64,000 bases of DNA from NCBI RefSeq assembly GCF_029625315.1, contig NZ_CP121110.1, positions 372,001 to 436,000 on the forward strand, written 5' to 3'. The position numbers and the translations under genes are program-made. The stretch is from Flavobacterium ginsengisoli (GTDB lineage: Bacteria > Bacteroidota > Bacteroidia > Flavobacteriales > Flavobacteriaceae). Below the pieces are notes generated by a model, which saw nothing but the letters and a program-made list of their open reading frames with translations, searched no databases and was not told the DNA's origin. The first letter of the stretch is position 1. Each line of letters begins with the position of its first letter. Of the stretch, positions 50,457 to 59,518 are shown one piece after another.

Positions 50457-50602
50457 ATCTAAAATTGTTTGAAACTAAAAAGTTTGATATAAGTCAATAA
50501 ATCGACATTCTATTTTTTTAATGTTAATCTAATTAAGTTGTCATAAAATCTTAATTTAGTACCCAGATTCCATAATCGAAAGTTTAATAAATACCATCTT
50601 AA

Positions 50603-52207
50603 ATGGAGAATATCACCGTTATTATAATGCTCGCTTTTCGGCGTTGCTTTTCTTAGTCTTGTTAGCAAAAGATATAACTTTCCCATTCCGATTGTTTTGG
50701 TTTTATGTGGCGTTGTTATTAGTATTGTTCCTGGACTTCCTGTGATTGCTTTAAGTCCTGAAATTGTATTTATTATATTTTTACCACCGCTTTTGTATCA
50801 TGCGGCGTGGCATACTAGCTGGTCAGACTTTAAGCAATCTATACGTCCAATAACTTTTGCGACTGTCGGTTTGGTTTTCTTTACAACAGGATTAGTTGCT
50901 GTTTTTGCACATTGGCTTATAGATGATATGTCTTGGCCGTTAGCTTTTTTACTTGGTGCAATTGTTTCGCCTCCCGATGCAGTTTCGGCAACAGCGATTA
51001 CAAAAGGGTTAGGTCTTAATCCTAGATTGATTGCTATTCTAGAAGGAGAAAGTTTAGTAAATGATGCTAGTGGTCTTGTTGCATACAAATATGCGCTTAC
51101 GGCAATTACAGCGGGAAATTTTGTTTTGTGGCAAGCCGGATTAAATTTCGTCTTAATGTCAGCTTTGGGCATAGGAATTGGTTTGGCTGTTGGCTTTATC
51201 ATGTATTATATCCATAAAAGATTTGTTTGCGACGATATTATCGAAGTAACGCTTACATTATTGACACCATTTGCTTCCTATCTTCTTGCCGAGCATTTTG
51301 AAGGATCGGGAGTTTTGGCTGTGGTAACAACAGGACTTTTTTGGCGACAAGATCAGGTACGATTTTTTCGCATGAAAGTCGAATAATGACCAATACCATT
51401 TGGGATGTGCTTAATAATATTCTGAACGGTTTGATTTTTATTTTAATCGGACTTCAGTTAAGACAAATTATTGCTGGAATTAGCAATTACTCTGGAAATT
51501 CATTATTTATCTGGGGAGCAGTTATAAGTATCGTGGTGATTCTAGTTCGTTTTTTGTGGGTTATTCCTGCTACAATTCTACCAAGAATAATTAGTAAAAA
51601 GATTCGAGAAAAAGAACAATTTGATTATCGAAACATGATCATTTTTGGATGGTCAGGAATGCGTGGTGTGGTTTCTATGGCTGCGGCTTTGGCACTTCCG
51701 TTAATGTTGAATAAAACAGAAGAATTTCCGCTTCGAAATTTAATTATATACTTAGTTTTCTGTGTAATACTTTCAACTTTGGTTATACAAGGTCTTACGC
51801 TTCCGTGGTTGATTAAGAAGCTGAAAATTGAACGTTATTCGATACTTGCAGAAGAATATAATATTAGAAATGTAATTGTTTCAGAAACTATTGCTCATAT
51901 AGAAGACAATTTCTCACTATTGAATGACGAATTGCTTCACAATATTAAAAGTAAATACGAAGTAAAATTTAATCGTCTGCAAAAGACTGAACTTCCTGCA
52001 AATTTCTTTGGAAATGGAAAACTTCTTGGAGGTGAAATTTTTAATGATTTCACTAAAATTCAAATTGATTTGCTAAATGTAGAAAGAGGAAAATTAGAAT
52101 CAATGCATAAATTTGGCTCTGTAAACGAAGAAATCTTCCGCAAAATCGAAAAAGAACTAGATCTGGAAGAAACCCGTTTATGGATGGAAATGTACGAGGA
52201 AAATTAA
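50603..52207 (+). CDS. CPA1-family Na+/H+ antiporter, two frame interruptions
   Basis: A monovalent cation/proton antiporter of the NhaP/CPA1 type. Motifs: LSPEIVFIIFLPPLLYHAAW, LGAIVSPPDAVSATAITKGL, ILEGESLVNDASGLVAYKYA (ion-binding ND), and GWSGMRGVVSMAAALALPL. A cytoplasmic tail of about 110 residues follows the last helix. The start ATG is at 50603; GCTCGC at 50629-50634 (should be GCTGC) breaks the frame after ten codons, and a missing T in the run at 51337-51342 breaks it again at TTGLFLATRSGTIFSHE. With both repaired the protein is about 535 residues. It would expel Na+ and help with pH and salt control. Confidence 0.88.
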
Positions 52208-52212
52208 TTGTT

Positions 52213-52283
52213 AATTGTAAATGGTGAATTGTGAATGTCTTCTTTGCATACAGAAAATAATTAATAATTCACCATTTACAATT
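52213..52283. terminator. inverted repeat between convergent antiporter and MutS-like genes
   Basis: AATTGTAAATGGTGAATT (52213-52230) recurs in perfect inverted form at 52266-52283. It lies in the short gap between two convergent stop codons and may act as a two-way terminator, though it lacks a strong T-run. Confidence 0.5.
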
Positions 52284-52288
52284 CACCA

Positions 52289-54085
52289 TTAAATAACCCC
52301 CATTTTCTGCATTAAGAATGTTGCGCTTTTATTTTTGCAGATTCCGTTTCGGAGTTTGTAATCAAAATGTAAATCGTTGTTTTGGATCTCAACTTCGAAA
52401 CATTGATTGGTTAAAATATCAGGAAATTCGTTTGTTGTTAGGCATACTTCAATGTCGTGTGTTGCGATGGCGCCAATAGCTTTTTTAGAAATGATTTTCT
52501 TCACCACTTCAATTGTTCCGTTTCTTTTATCATCAGAGTTTGTACCTCTTAAAATCTCATCTAATAAAACAAAAGCAGGTTGATTTTCAAGTTCATCCAT
52601 GATCTGTTTTAAACGTTTAATTTCAGCAAAAAAGTAAGACTCAGAATCAGATAAAGAATCTGATAATCGCATTGAAACTAATACTGGAAGTGGATGTACT
52701 TTAGCTTCTGATGCACAAATAACTGAACCAATTCCGCTAAGTACCATATTGATTCCTAAACTTCTTAAAAAGGTACTTTTACCAGACATATTAGATCCAG
52801 TCAAAATCACAAAAGATTGTGGGTGAAATTGTGTGTCATTTCCAACTCTTGTTGCGGGGTTCAATAACGGATGACTTAGATTTTTGAACTCGATTTTATA
52901 ATCAGAATTGATTTCGGGAAAAACGAAATCTTCATTGTTGTAAGCTAGATTAGCTAGACTATTTAACGCTTCAATTTCGCCAATAATAGAAACCCAATGA
53001 TTCATTTCTGAAGCATAATCTTCTTTCCATTTTAAAAGTGCCTTTAAAACATGCAGATTAAATAAGAATGTTCCGTTGAATAAAGTGGCTGTTACAAAGT
53101 TATTTATCGTATCCATTCTTGAAAATAACTCAGAAAGCTGTTTTAAATGCTGACTTGCTTTGGCATTCTTAAAGTTAAGCTGTTCTTGTAATCGAATTAG
53201 TTTCTTAGATTGGAAAGATTCACGTTCAATTTTTTCAATCAATAAACTGTATTGCTTTATGATGTTAGCGACATTATCAGCTTTTGCTATTTCCGATTGA
53301 ATTCTCTTTACAGCTCTTCCTAAAACAATTAAATTGGCAATAAAAACATACGTTAAATAAGAAAGTATAATAGTTTTTGATGTAATAAAATACGCTGCCA
53401 GAAATCCAAAAAACGTTACTGGAAGAATAAATGATAATGCAACTAAAACTTTAGGTAAGGAGTTATTTGTAAAAGAAGTCCAATGTTTTATTGCTTCGTA
53501 AGATTGTTTAGAATCTTGACTTATGATTGCTAAAGCCTGAAATTCTTGCCTCCAATCAATTTTGTTTTTTAATTCATTTATAGCTTCCTGATTTTCTAAA
53601 ATTTCAGCCTCAGGAAGAGTGTGAAGCAATAATTCTGCGAGTGTTTTTTTTCCGATAAAAGATGCTGTTCTATTTAGATTTTGAAATAAAGAATGATCTC
53701 CAAAAATATCCAAATCGTAAGCATACGGATGATGGAAATCGATAAATTCAGCTCCATTTTCAAAAGGCGTTTTTTCTCTTCTCAGAAAGGCAATTTCATT
53801 CTGATTAATTTTTAAAAGTGTTTCTGCAAGCAATCTTTGAAATGACACTCTCGAATGTATTCTCAGAAAAAAAATAAAACCAGCAAAAGATAGAACAGCT
53901 AGAATGACATAAAGTATTTGATCTGTTTTGATGTAATAAAACATAAAAAACAAGAAAAGGAAAATACTTAATAGTCTCAAAAGACTTATGCTGTTGTATT
54001 TTTTGTTGGTTTTATTATAGAGTTCTGAGTATTTTGTAACGTTGTCTGGATATGCTTTCATTCTATTATTTTGGTTGAAATACAA
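52289..54085 (-). CDS. membrane-anchored MutS-family ATPase
   Basis: A 598-residue protein with MutS-type core and C-terminal ATPase: Walker A TGSNMSGKSTFLRSLG, SMRLSDSLSDSESYFFAEIKR, Walker B FVLLDEILRGTNSDDKRN and ATHDIEV. The DNA mismatch-reading N-domains of MutS are absent. Instead there are two hydrophobic helices at about 35-75 and two more at about 212-255, so the protein is membrane-bound. Such MutS-like membrane proteins are widespread in Bacteroidota, without an assigned function. A mismatch-repair role is unlikely given the missing domains and the membrane segments. Confidence 0.85.
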   Translation of the reverse strand: MYFNQNNRMKAYPDNVTKYSELYNKTNKKYNSISLLRLLSIFLFLFFMFYYIKTDQILYVILAVLSFAGFIFFLRIHSRVSFQRLLAETLLKINQNEIAFLRREKTPFENGAEFIDFHHPYAYDLDIFGDHSLFQNLNRTASFIGKKTLAELLLHTLPEAEILENQEAINELKNKIDWRQEFQALAIISQDSKQSYEAIKHWTSFTNNSLPKVLVALSFILPVTFFGFLAAYFITSKTIILSYLTYVFIANLIVLGRAVKRIQSEIAKADNVANIIKQYSLLIEKIERESFQSKKLIRLQEQLNFKNAKASQHLKQLSELFSRMDTINNFVTATLFNGTFLFNLHVLKALLKWKEDYASEMNHWVSIIGEIEALNSLANLAYNNEDFVFPEINSDYKIEFKNLSHPLLNPATRVGNDTQFHPQSFVILTGSNMSGKSTFLRSLGINMVLSGIGSVICASEAKVHPLPVLVSMRLSDSLSDSESYFFAEIKRLKQIMDELENQPAFVLLDEILRGTNSDDKRNGTIEVVKKIISKKAIGAIATHDIEVCLTTNEFPDILTNQCFEVEIQNNDLHFDYKLRNGICKNKSATFLMQKMGVI

Positions 54086-54123
54086 ATATAGCTTTTAAGT
54101 CACAAAATCATCACTATTGTTAT

Positions 54124-54957
54124 TTAATCTTCATGCATAACCAAAATCGGAATGGTAACTTCTTTGGCTATTTTTTTTGAAAAACTAGAATCAAAAAGAC
54201 TTTCAAAGAAAGAACGTTTATGTGTTATTGTGGTCAAAATATCAATGTCTTTGTAAAGTATAAAATCAAGAATAGTTTCTTTTACATCGTCACTTGGCAA
54301 AACTAGAAACTCCACATTTTCTTCAGAGAATTCTTTTTCCCATTCTTTTCGAACTTCTTCTGAAACATCAGAATTAGAAGTTTTAACGTATAAACTTTTT
54401 ACTTTAGCACCGGTTTTTTTAGCAATTTTCAGAATTTTTTTCAGTTCTTTTTTATCTTTTTCACGGTAGCGTGTCGTAAAGCCAATAGTTTTTACTTTTC
54501 TGTATTTTGCATCGATAGGAATACACAGAACAGGAACTTCAACTCCAGAAATGACAGATTCGGTATTAGAACCTGTAAAGAATTTAGTCCAGTCAGAAGC
54601 ACTGTTGGTTCCCATAATCACAAAATCGACTTGATCTTCTTCTACAGCGTTTTTTAAATTGTAGATAAGATCACCATCCATTAAACGGTGTTTGATTACA
54701 ATATCTTCTAATTTACGTTCGGCTGCAATTTGACGCAGTTTTGGAATTTCGTCTTTAAACATTTCAAATTTTGCCAATTCGATTGAACTGTATATAGAAG
54801 CGTAATTCTCTGGAAAGAATTGGCTGTCGTAAACGGGAATCTCGAATGTATGAAGTAAGATTAATTCGGCGTTTACCACTTTAGCAAATTCTAAAGCATG
54901 GACAAATGCATTGGTAGCAAGATCAGAGAAATCGGTTGGAAATAATATCTTTTTCAT
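54124..54957 (-). CDS. tandem universal stress protein (UspA)
   Basis: Two UspA domains in a 277-residue protein. The first begins MKKILFPTDFSDLATNAFVHAL and ends DFVIMGTNSASDWTKFFTGSNTESVI; the second begins TIGFTTRYREKDKKELKKIL and ends VTIPILVMHED. The G-x2-G-x9-G-S/T ATP-binding pattern is recognisable only in part (MGTNSAS, TGSNTES). I choose 54957 as the start since a first ATG at 54996 adds 13 residues unlike the family. Function: a cytoplasmic stress or energy-limitation protein; specific role unknown. Confidence 0.9.
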   Translation of the reverse strand: MKKILFPTDFSDLATNAFVHALEFAKVVNAELILLHTFEIPVYDSQFFPENYASIYSSIELAKFEMFKDEIPKLRQIAAERKLEDIVIKHRLMDGDLIYNLKNAVEEDQVDFVIMGTNSASDWTKFFTGSNTESVISGVEVPVLCIPIDAKYRKVKTIGFTTRYREKDKKELKKILKIAKKTGAKVKSLYVKTSNSDVSEEVRKEWEKEFSEENVEFLVLPSDDVKETILDFILYKDIDILTTITHKRSFFESLFDSSFSKKIAKEVTIPILVMHED

Positions 54958-55126
54958 AGTACTTAAGATTAAGGTTTGTCTCTCAAATTTACTCATTCTG
55001 CAAAGAAAACAACCTGATATTTATCAGTATTTTAACAATTAATATTTTATTAATCTCAATTAATTTGAAGATTTCTTGTTTGAATGGAGTTGCATTAACG
55101 CAGAAAAGAATTTGAGCGTTTTTTTA

Positions 55127-55134
55127 TACCTTTG
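55127..55134 (+). promoter_or_regulatory. mnmE -7 promoter element
   Basis: TACCTTTG matches TAnnTTTG and ends 5 bases before the mnmE ATG at 55140, so the mRNA is nearly leaderless. A TTG at the expected upstream distance is not clear. Confidence 0.5.
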
Positions 55135-55139
55135 CAAGC

Positions 55140-56541
55140 ATGATAAATCAAGATTCTATAGTTGCTTTGGCTACGCCTTCGGGAGCTGGAGCCATTGCCA
55201 TAATTCGTATTTCTGGAGCCGAGGCCATCACAATTGGCAATTCGGTGTTTAAATCTATTAAAAACAAAGATTTAACGAAACAGAAAACACATACGCTTCA
55301 CTTAGGGCATATTGTAGATGGAAGCAAAACATTAGACGAAGTTTTGGTTTCGGTATTTAAAGGTCCGAATTCTTATACGGGAGAAGATACGATTGAAATT
55401 TCTTGTCACGGATCAACGTATATTCAGCAAGAGATTATTCAGTTATTGCTTCGAAATGGATGCAGAATGGCCGATGCTGGTGAATTTACATTGAGGGCTT
55501 TCTTAAATGGAAAACTGGATTTATCGCAGGCAGAAGCCGTTGCAGATTTGATTTCGTCAGACAACGAAGCTTCTCACCAAATTGCCATGCAAGCAAATGC
55601 GTGGCGGATTCAGTAATGAAATTGCGAAACTAAGAGAAGAACTTTTAAATTTTGCTTCTTTAATTGAATTGGAATTGGATTTTGCAGAAGAAGATGTAGA
55701 ATTTGCAGACCGAACACAATTTCATGAATTATTAAATAGAATTGAATTTGTTTTAAAACGTTTAATTGATTCGTTTGCTGTTGGAAATGTAATTAAAAAT
55801 GGAATTCCAGTTGCGATTGTAGGTGAACCAAACGTTGGAAAATCAACTTTGTTAAATGCTTTATTAAACGAAGAGCGTGCCATTGTTTCTGACATTGCCG
55901 GAACAACTCGTGATACCATTGAAGACGAATTGGTAATTGGTGGCATCGGATTTAGATTTATTGATACTGCAGGAATTCGTGATACTAAAGATGTTGTAGA
56001 AAGTATCGGAATCAAGAAAACTTTCGAAAAAATAGAACAAGCTCAGGTTGTAATTTATTTGTTTGATGGATTAAAGTTTCAAACATCAAGTTCTGAATTT
56101 GTAAATGAAATTGAACAGATTAAGAATAAATATCCGCTAAAACCGCTAATTATTGTGGTTAATAAAAAAGATATTTTATCTGCTGATGAAGTAGCTAATA
56201 TTACTAATCAGTTAGAAAATTTAAATGCAAAATTGCTATTAATTTCTGCAAAAGAAAAAATAGGAGTAGAGGATTTAAAAAATGAATTATTATCTTTTGT
56301 AAATACTGGCGCATTGCGTAACAATGAAACGATTGTTACCAACACGAGACATTATGATTCGTTATTAAAAGCGTTAGACGAAATTCAGAAAGTAAAATTT
56401 GGTTTAGAATCAGGTCTTTCAAGCGACCTTATGGCGCTTGATATTCGCGAAGCTTTATATCAATTTGGACTTATTACAGGTCAGGTTTCTAACGACGAAT
56501 TATTGGGGAATATCTTTGCTAATTTCTGCATCGGCAAATAG
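55140..56541 (+). CDS. mnmE: tRNA modification GTPase MnmE, frame interrupted near 55591
   Basis: MnmE works with MnmG to modify the wobble uridine of certain tRNAs. N-domain: DSIVALATPSGAGAIAIIRI and GPNSYTGEDTIEISCHGS. G-domain: VGEPNVGKSTLLNALL (P-loop), VSDIAGTTRDTIED, DTAGIRDT and VNKKD. The C-terminus is the universally conserved FCIGK with its zinc-type Cys. The frame breaks at GCAAGC (55589-55594); removing one A gives GCAGC and IAMQQMRGGFSNEIAKLREEL, so the protein is about 466 residues. A broken mnmE would be a severe defect, so this supports a sequence error. The 3' end (FCIGK codons) is a known island integration site in other bacteria, and island-like sequence follows. Confidence 0.93.
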
Positions 56542-56660
56542 AGGGCGCAAAGAAACACAAGATAAAAACAAACAAAATAGCTAAAATGTTGGTAATTAAC
56601 ATTTTGGCTATTTTTTTATTCAATTATTTTTTGGAATATTTAGGTGTTGTTTTGTTAAAA

Positions 56661-56760
56661 TTTGTACCTCATTTGTACCTCGGGTTCCGAGGCACAAGAA
56701 AAATTTAACGGTATGGTCAGATTTTGGCACATTTTGGCACCTTATGGCACAAAATGACAC
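56661..56760 (+). repeat. tandem iterons downstream of mnmE
   Basis: Two 11-base repeats TTTGTACCTCA/G (56661-56671, 56672-56682) run into a small hairpin CCTCGG-GTT-CCGAGG. Further on, four 10-base units follow each other: ATTTTGGCAC, ATTTTGGCAC, CTTATGGCAC, AAAATGACAC (56721-56760). One-helical-turn spacing suggests protein binding, such as arm sites of a tyrosine recombinase or excisionase. No integrase gene is in the window. Confidence 0.6.
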
Positions 56761-56817
56761 ATCAGGAGAGGATTTAATGGACAATGTAGGGCACATAACT
56801 AAAAAAATTAAAAAATT

Positions 56818-56949
56818 ATGAGTTCAAACATGCGAATTACAAGAATCTGCCAATTCTGCAATCAGGAATTTACGGCAAAAACCACGAAAACCAAGTACTG
56901 CTCGCTAAAATGCAGCAGTAGGAATTACAAATGTTTTGTATTCTGGTGA
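56818..56949 (+). pseudogene. truncated zinc-ribbon protein (probable mobile-element remnant)
   Basis: A 43-residue reading frame, MSSNMRITRICQFCNQEFTA then KTKYCSLKCSSRNYK. The C-x2-C ... YCSxxC zinc pattern resembles the N-terminus of excisionase-like helix-turn-helix proteins that accompany integrases in flavobacteria, but here it ends abruptly (CFVFW, stop) before any helix-turn-helix. I read it as the remaining 5' part of such a gene. The region 56542-57174 otherwise contains the iterons and AT-rich sequence. Family assignment is from memory of similar proteins. Confidence 0.5.
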
Positions 56950-57024
56950 TTTAACGAATCTGGATATATAATTTGCTAAATTTTAGAAGCATAAACTGGT
57001 AAATGAAAAAAAAACAGAGTGCAA

Positions 57025-57071
57025 TTGCATAATAATTGCATAATATGTATCGCTTGTTCTGATTATTTTTG
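57025..57071 (+). promoter_or_regulatory. S41 gene promoter with paired TTGCATAA boxes
   Basis: TTGCATAA at 57025-57032 and 57036-57043 (starts 11 bases apart), then 20 bases, then TATTTTTG at 57064-57071. A TATC lies four bases after the second box. The same arrangement with the same spacings is at 59349-59395 before the lanthipeptide precursor. TTG of the second box lies 25 bases before the -7, slightly longer than usual, which fits an activator-dependent promoter. Confidence 0.65.
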
Positions 57072-57174
57072 ATAATGATTGTAAAGTGTAGCAGGATTTG
57101 GAAAGGCTGTAAATGGAGTTGTTTTTTCAGTGTGGTCTTTCTTCTAGATTTGTCAAAAAATTTAAAATCAAAAA

Positions 57175-58863
57175 ATGAAAAAATATATACTTTTTATTTT
57201 GATGTTTATTGGAACAATGGCCTATTCCCATAAAAACATATCTCATCGCGCTTTTTTAGAAAAGAACTTGACGGAAATAGAAAAACTGGCGGCAACGGCT
57301 AAAGTTTGGGGATTTTTGAAATATTATCATCCTAAGGTTGCCGATGGAAGCCAGAATTGGGATGAGCAACTTTTTAAAATTTTAAGACAAACTGAAAATA
57401 CGCAGACTGTACAGCAATTTTCAAATGCCATCTCAGACTGGATCATGTCTCTTGGAGAAGTTAAAAAGTATGAAAACATTAAAACTGATATTGATAATGT
57501 CTATTTTGATAAAAATATAGATTTTTCGTGGTTTGATGATAGAACTATATTTACAAAAGAACTTTCTCAGATGTTGAAGTTTGTTCAAAAATATAAATTC
57601 CAAGGCGAAAACTATTATGTGACATTTCAGAAAAAGGATCCTAATGCTGTCCCGTTGCAATTTATTAATGAAGTGAAATACTCAAAATTTGATTGGACAG
57701 ATAAAAATATGCGTCTTCTAGCATTTTTTAGATATTGGAATTACGTTGAATATTTTTTTCCATATAAATATCAGACAGATCAGGATTGGAATTTGGTGCT
57801 TACGGAAATGATGCCAAAGTTTTCAGATCCGAAAACAGAGCTTGATTTTCATTTGGCAATGCGAGAATTGTCAGTTAAACTGAATGATTCTCATTCTTCA
57901 CTTGGCACAAGTAAAATGTATGATAAATTTGGAGAGAAATTTGTACCTGCTGATTTTAAAATTATTGACAGTAAAGCTGTGGTAGTGGGTCTTAAAAATG
58001 ATTCTCTTGCACGAATATCAGATATAAAGATTGGTGACGTCATAACAGAAGTTGAAGGGAAATCTATCCAAACCATAATTAAAGAAAATACAAAGTATGT
58101 CGAAGGATCTAATAAAGCTTCTGTTTTAAGAAATTTTTATTGGGCTATTTTCAACGGTAATTCAGATTCTGTTCAAGTTAAGTATACTAGAGAGGGAAGA
58201 TCCTCTCAAAAATATATAAAGAGATATGAATATGCATATTTAATTGCAATTCCTAAACCTAAAGAAAAGTGGAGATTTTTAAATAACAAGGTTTCTTATG
58301 TTAATCTTGGTGAAATTACAGAAGATGATGTGCCTGAAATGATGAATAAAATTATGGTCTCAGATGCCATTATTTTTGATTTGAGAAATAATGCCAGAGG
58401 CGCAGATTATTTAATTGCTGAATATTTAAATCCCGAACCTAGAGAATTTGTAAAGTTCGCAGATGCTGATTTGAAAACTCCTGGCAATTTCATCTGGCGA
58501 AAAGAGGAAGAGAAGTGCGGAAAAGTTAATCCGAATTATTATAAGGGTAAAGTTATTGTCCTGGTTAACGAAGTGACACAGAGCCATGGCGAGTATACTG
58601 CAATGAGCTTAAAAGTGGCTCCAAACACTACCGTGATTGGTAGCCAGACTTCAGGAGCAGACGGTGGGGTAGTCCGATTTGAAATTATAAGAGGATTTAG
58701 GACACAGTTTAGTAGTTATGGCGTATTTTATCCTAACAAAAAAGAAACACAGCGTATTGGAATTGTTCCCGATATAAAGGTAGAACAAACCATTAAAGGC
58801 ATACAGAGCGGGAAAGACGAAATTTTGGAGAGGGCTTTGAAGTTTGCCGAAAAAGGCAAATAA
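57175..58863 (+). CDS. S41-family serine peptidase
   Basis: A 562-residue secreted peptidase with a signal peptide ending near GTMAYS. Two family-specific N-terminal segments (VWGFLKYYHPKVADGSQNWD; MRLLAFFRYWNYVEYFFPYK) are followed by a PDZ domain (DSLARISDIKIGDVITEVEGK, about 280-320) and the TSPc domain (KVSYVNLGEITEDD, IIFDLRNNARGAD). The nucleophile is probably S470 in NEVTQSHGEYTAMSLK, followed by TVIGSQTSGADGG. It shares its promoter design with the lanthipeptide precursor, so it may belong to the same system, for instance in maturation, export clearing or self-protection. That is inferred from co-regulation; the protein family itself is general. Confidence 0.88.
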   Translation: MKKYILFILMFIGTMAYSHKNISHRAFLEKNLTEIEKLAATAKVWGFLKYYHPKVADGSQNWDEQLFKILRQTENTQTVQQFSNAISDWIMSLGEVKKYENIKTDIDNVYFDKNIDFSWFDDRTIFTKELSQMLKFVQKYKFQGENYYVTFQKKDPNAVPLQFINEVKYSKFDWTDKNMRLLAFFRYWNYVEYFFPYKYQTDQDWNLVLTEMMPKFSDPKTELDFHLAMRELSVKLNDSHSSLGTSKMYDKFGEKFVPADFKIIDSKAVVVGLKNDSLARISDIKIGDVITEVEGKSIQTIIKENTKYVEGSNKASVLRNFYWAIFNGNSDSVQVKYTREGRSSQKYIKRYEYAYLIAIPKPKEKWRFLNNKVSYVNLGEITEDDVPEMMNKIMVSDAIIFDLRNNARGADYLIAEYLNPEPREFVKFADADLKTPGNFIWRKEEEKCGKVNPNYYKGKVIVLVNEVTQSHGEYTAMSLKVAPNTTVIGSQTSGADGGVVRFEIIRGFRTQFSSYGVFYPNKKETQRIGIVPDIKVEQTIKGIQSGKDEILERALKFAEKGK

Positions 58864-58875
58864 ACCAGTAAAGCT

Positions 58876-59205
58876 TTACTGGTTTTTAAGACTTCTCAAT
58901 TTTTCTTCCAATTCAATATTTTCTTTCAATAGCGAATCAATCTGCTGTTGCAGATAGAAAGGAATATGCTTATACTGGTTTTGTAAGATTGTATCTAATT
59001 TTTTTTCACAAACAGCAGGCTCATATATTTCTTCCATTTCGACCTGCAGAACTTTTGCTATTTTAGTCCATTCACCCATGGTGATTTTTGTTATGCCTTT
59101 TTCTTTGCGGCTGTAAGTGGATTGCGTCATGCAGAGTAAATCAGCTATTTCCTCTTGAGAGAGTTGTTTTTCAAGACGTTTAGCCTGCAATTTAACTTTA
59201 ATCAT
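58876..59205 (-). CDS. XRE-family helix-turn-helix regulator
   Basis: A 109-residue protein from the start at 59205 (MIKVKLQAKRLEKQLSQEE); an upstream ATG at 59229 would add eight lysine-rich residues. The helix-turn-helix is LSQEEIADLLCMTQSTYSRKEKGITKI, followed by MGEWTKIAKVLQVEMEEIYEP, typical for HTH_3. The tail ends in a short coiled coil (DSLLKENIELEEKLRSL). It stands between the S41 gene and the divergent precursor gene, both of which have the TTGCATAA promoter, so it is the obvious candidate to bind those boxes. It lies tail to tail with the S41 gene, 12 bases apart. Confidence 0.88.
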   Translation of the reverse strand: MIKVKLQAKRLEKQLSQEEIADLLCMTQSTYSRKEKGITKITMGEWTKIAKVLQVEMEEIYEPAVCEKKLDTILQNQYKHIPFYLQQQIDSLLKENIELEEKLRSLKNQ

Positions 59206-59348
59206 TTTTTCTTTCTTTTTGGGAAGCAATTATAATAAAAAAATATAAGAATATACCAATAAAAATTAAAATTGAAATTTTGATTTTGATATTTTTTTGT
59301 GATAAAAATAAAGGTTATTGCATTTTTTATTGTAATAAATAGATGAAA

Positions 59349-59395
59349 TTGCATAAAAGTTGCATAAGACTTATCTGTCATGTTTTCTATTTTTG
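59349..59395 (+). promoter_or_regulatory. lanthipeptide precursor promoter with paired TTGCATAA boxes
   Basis: TTGCATAA at 59349-59356 and 59360-59367 (starts 11 bases apart), then 20 bases, then TATTTTTG at 59388-59395, leaving a leader of about 120 bases. TATC again lies four bases after the second box. The 313-base gap 59206-59518 contains this promoter, an AT-rich upstream stretch and presumably the divergent promoter of the XRE gene, which I could not place. Confidence 0.65.
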
Positions 59396-59518
59396 AATCG
59401 TATCTAAAGAAATAATTCAGAGTTTTTTTACCAGAAGTCGACATGGTTTAAAACATAGGTTATTTTACAATTTAGATGAATTAATTTAATTTATTGTTCA
59501 ACATCAAACAATCAACAA

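Noticed and set aside
50457..50602. FMN riboswitch upstream of ribB
   Set aside because: No conserved RFN element sequence blocks are recognisable in this short gap.
9881..55594. Programmed frameshifting or gene decay as an explanation for the broken genes
   Set aside because: The breaks are in essential-type and degradative genes alike, always one extra purine in the same GCAGCA word, with no slippery heptamer or downstream structure pattern.
56721..56760. CRISPR-like repeat
   Set aside because: The units are 10 bases long, directly adjacent and without spacers.
56898..56906. GCTCGC in the zinc-ribbon remnant as another error site
   Set aside because: The frame reads through as YCSLKC, which matches the zinc pattern, so no correction is needed there.
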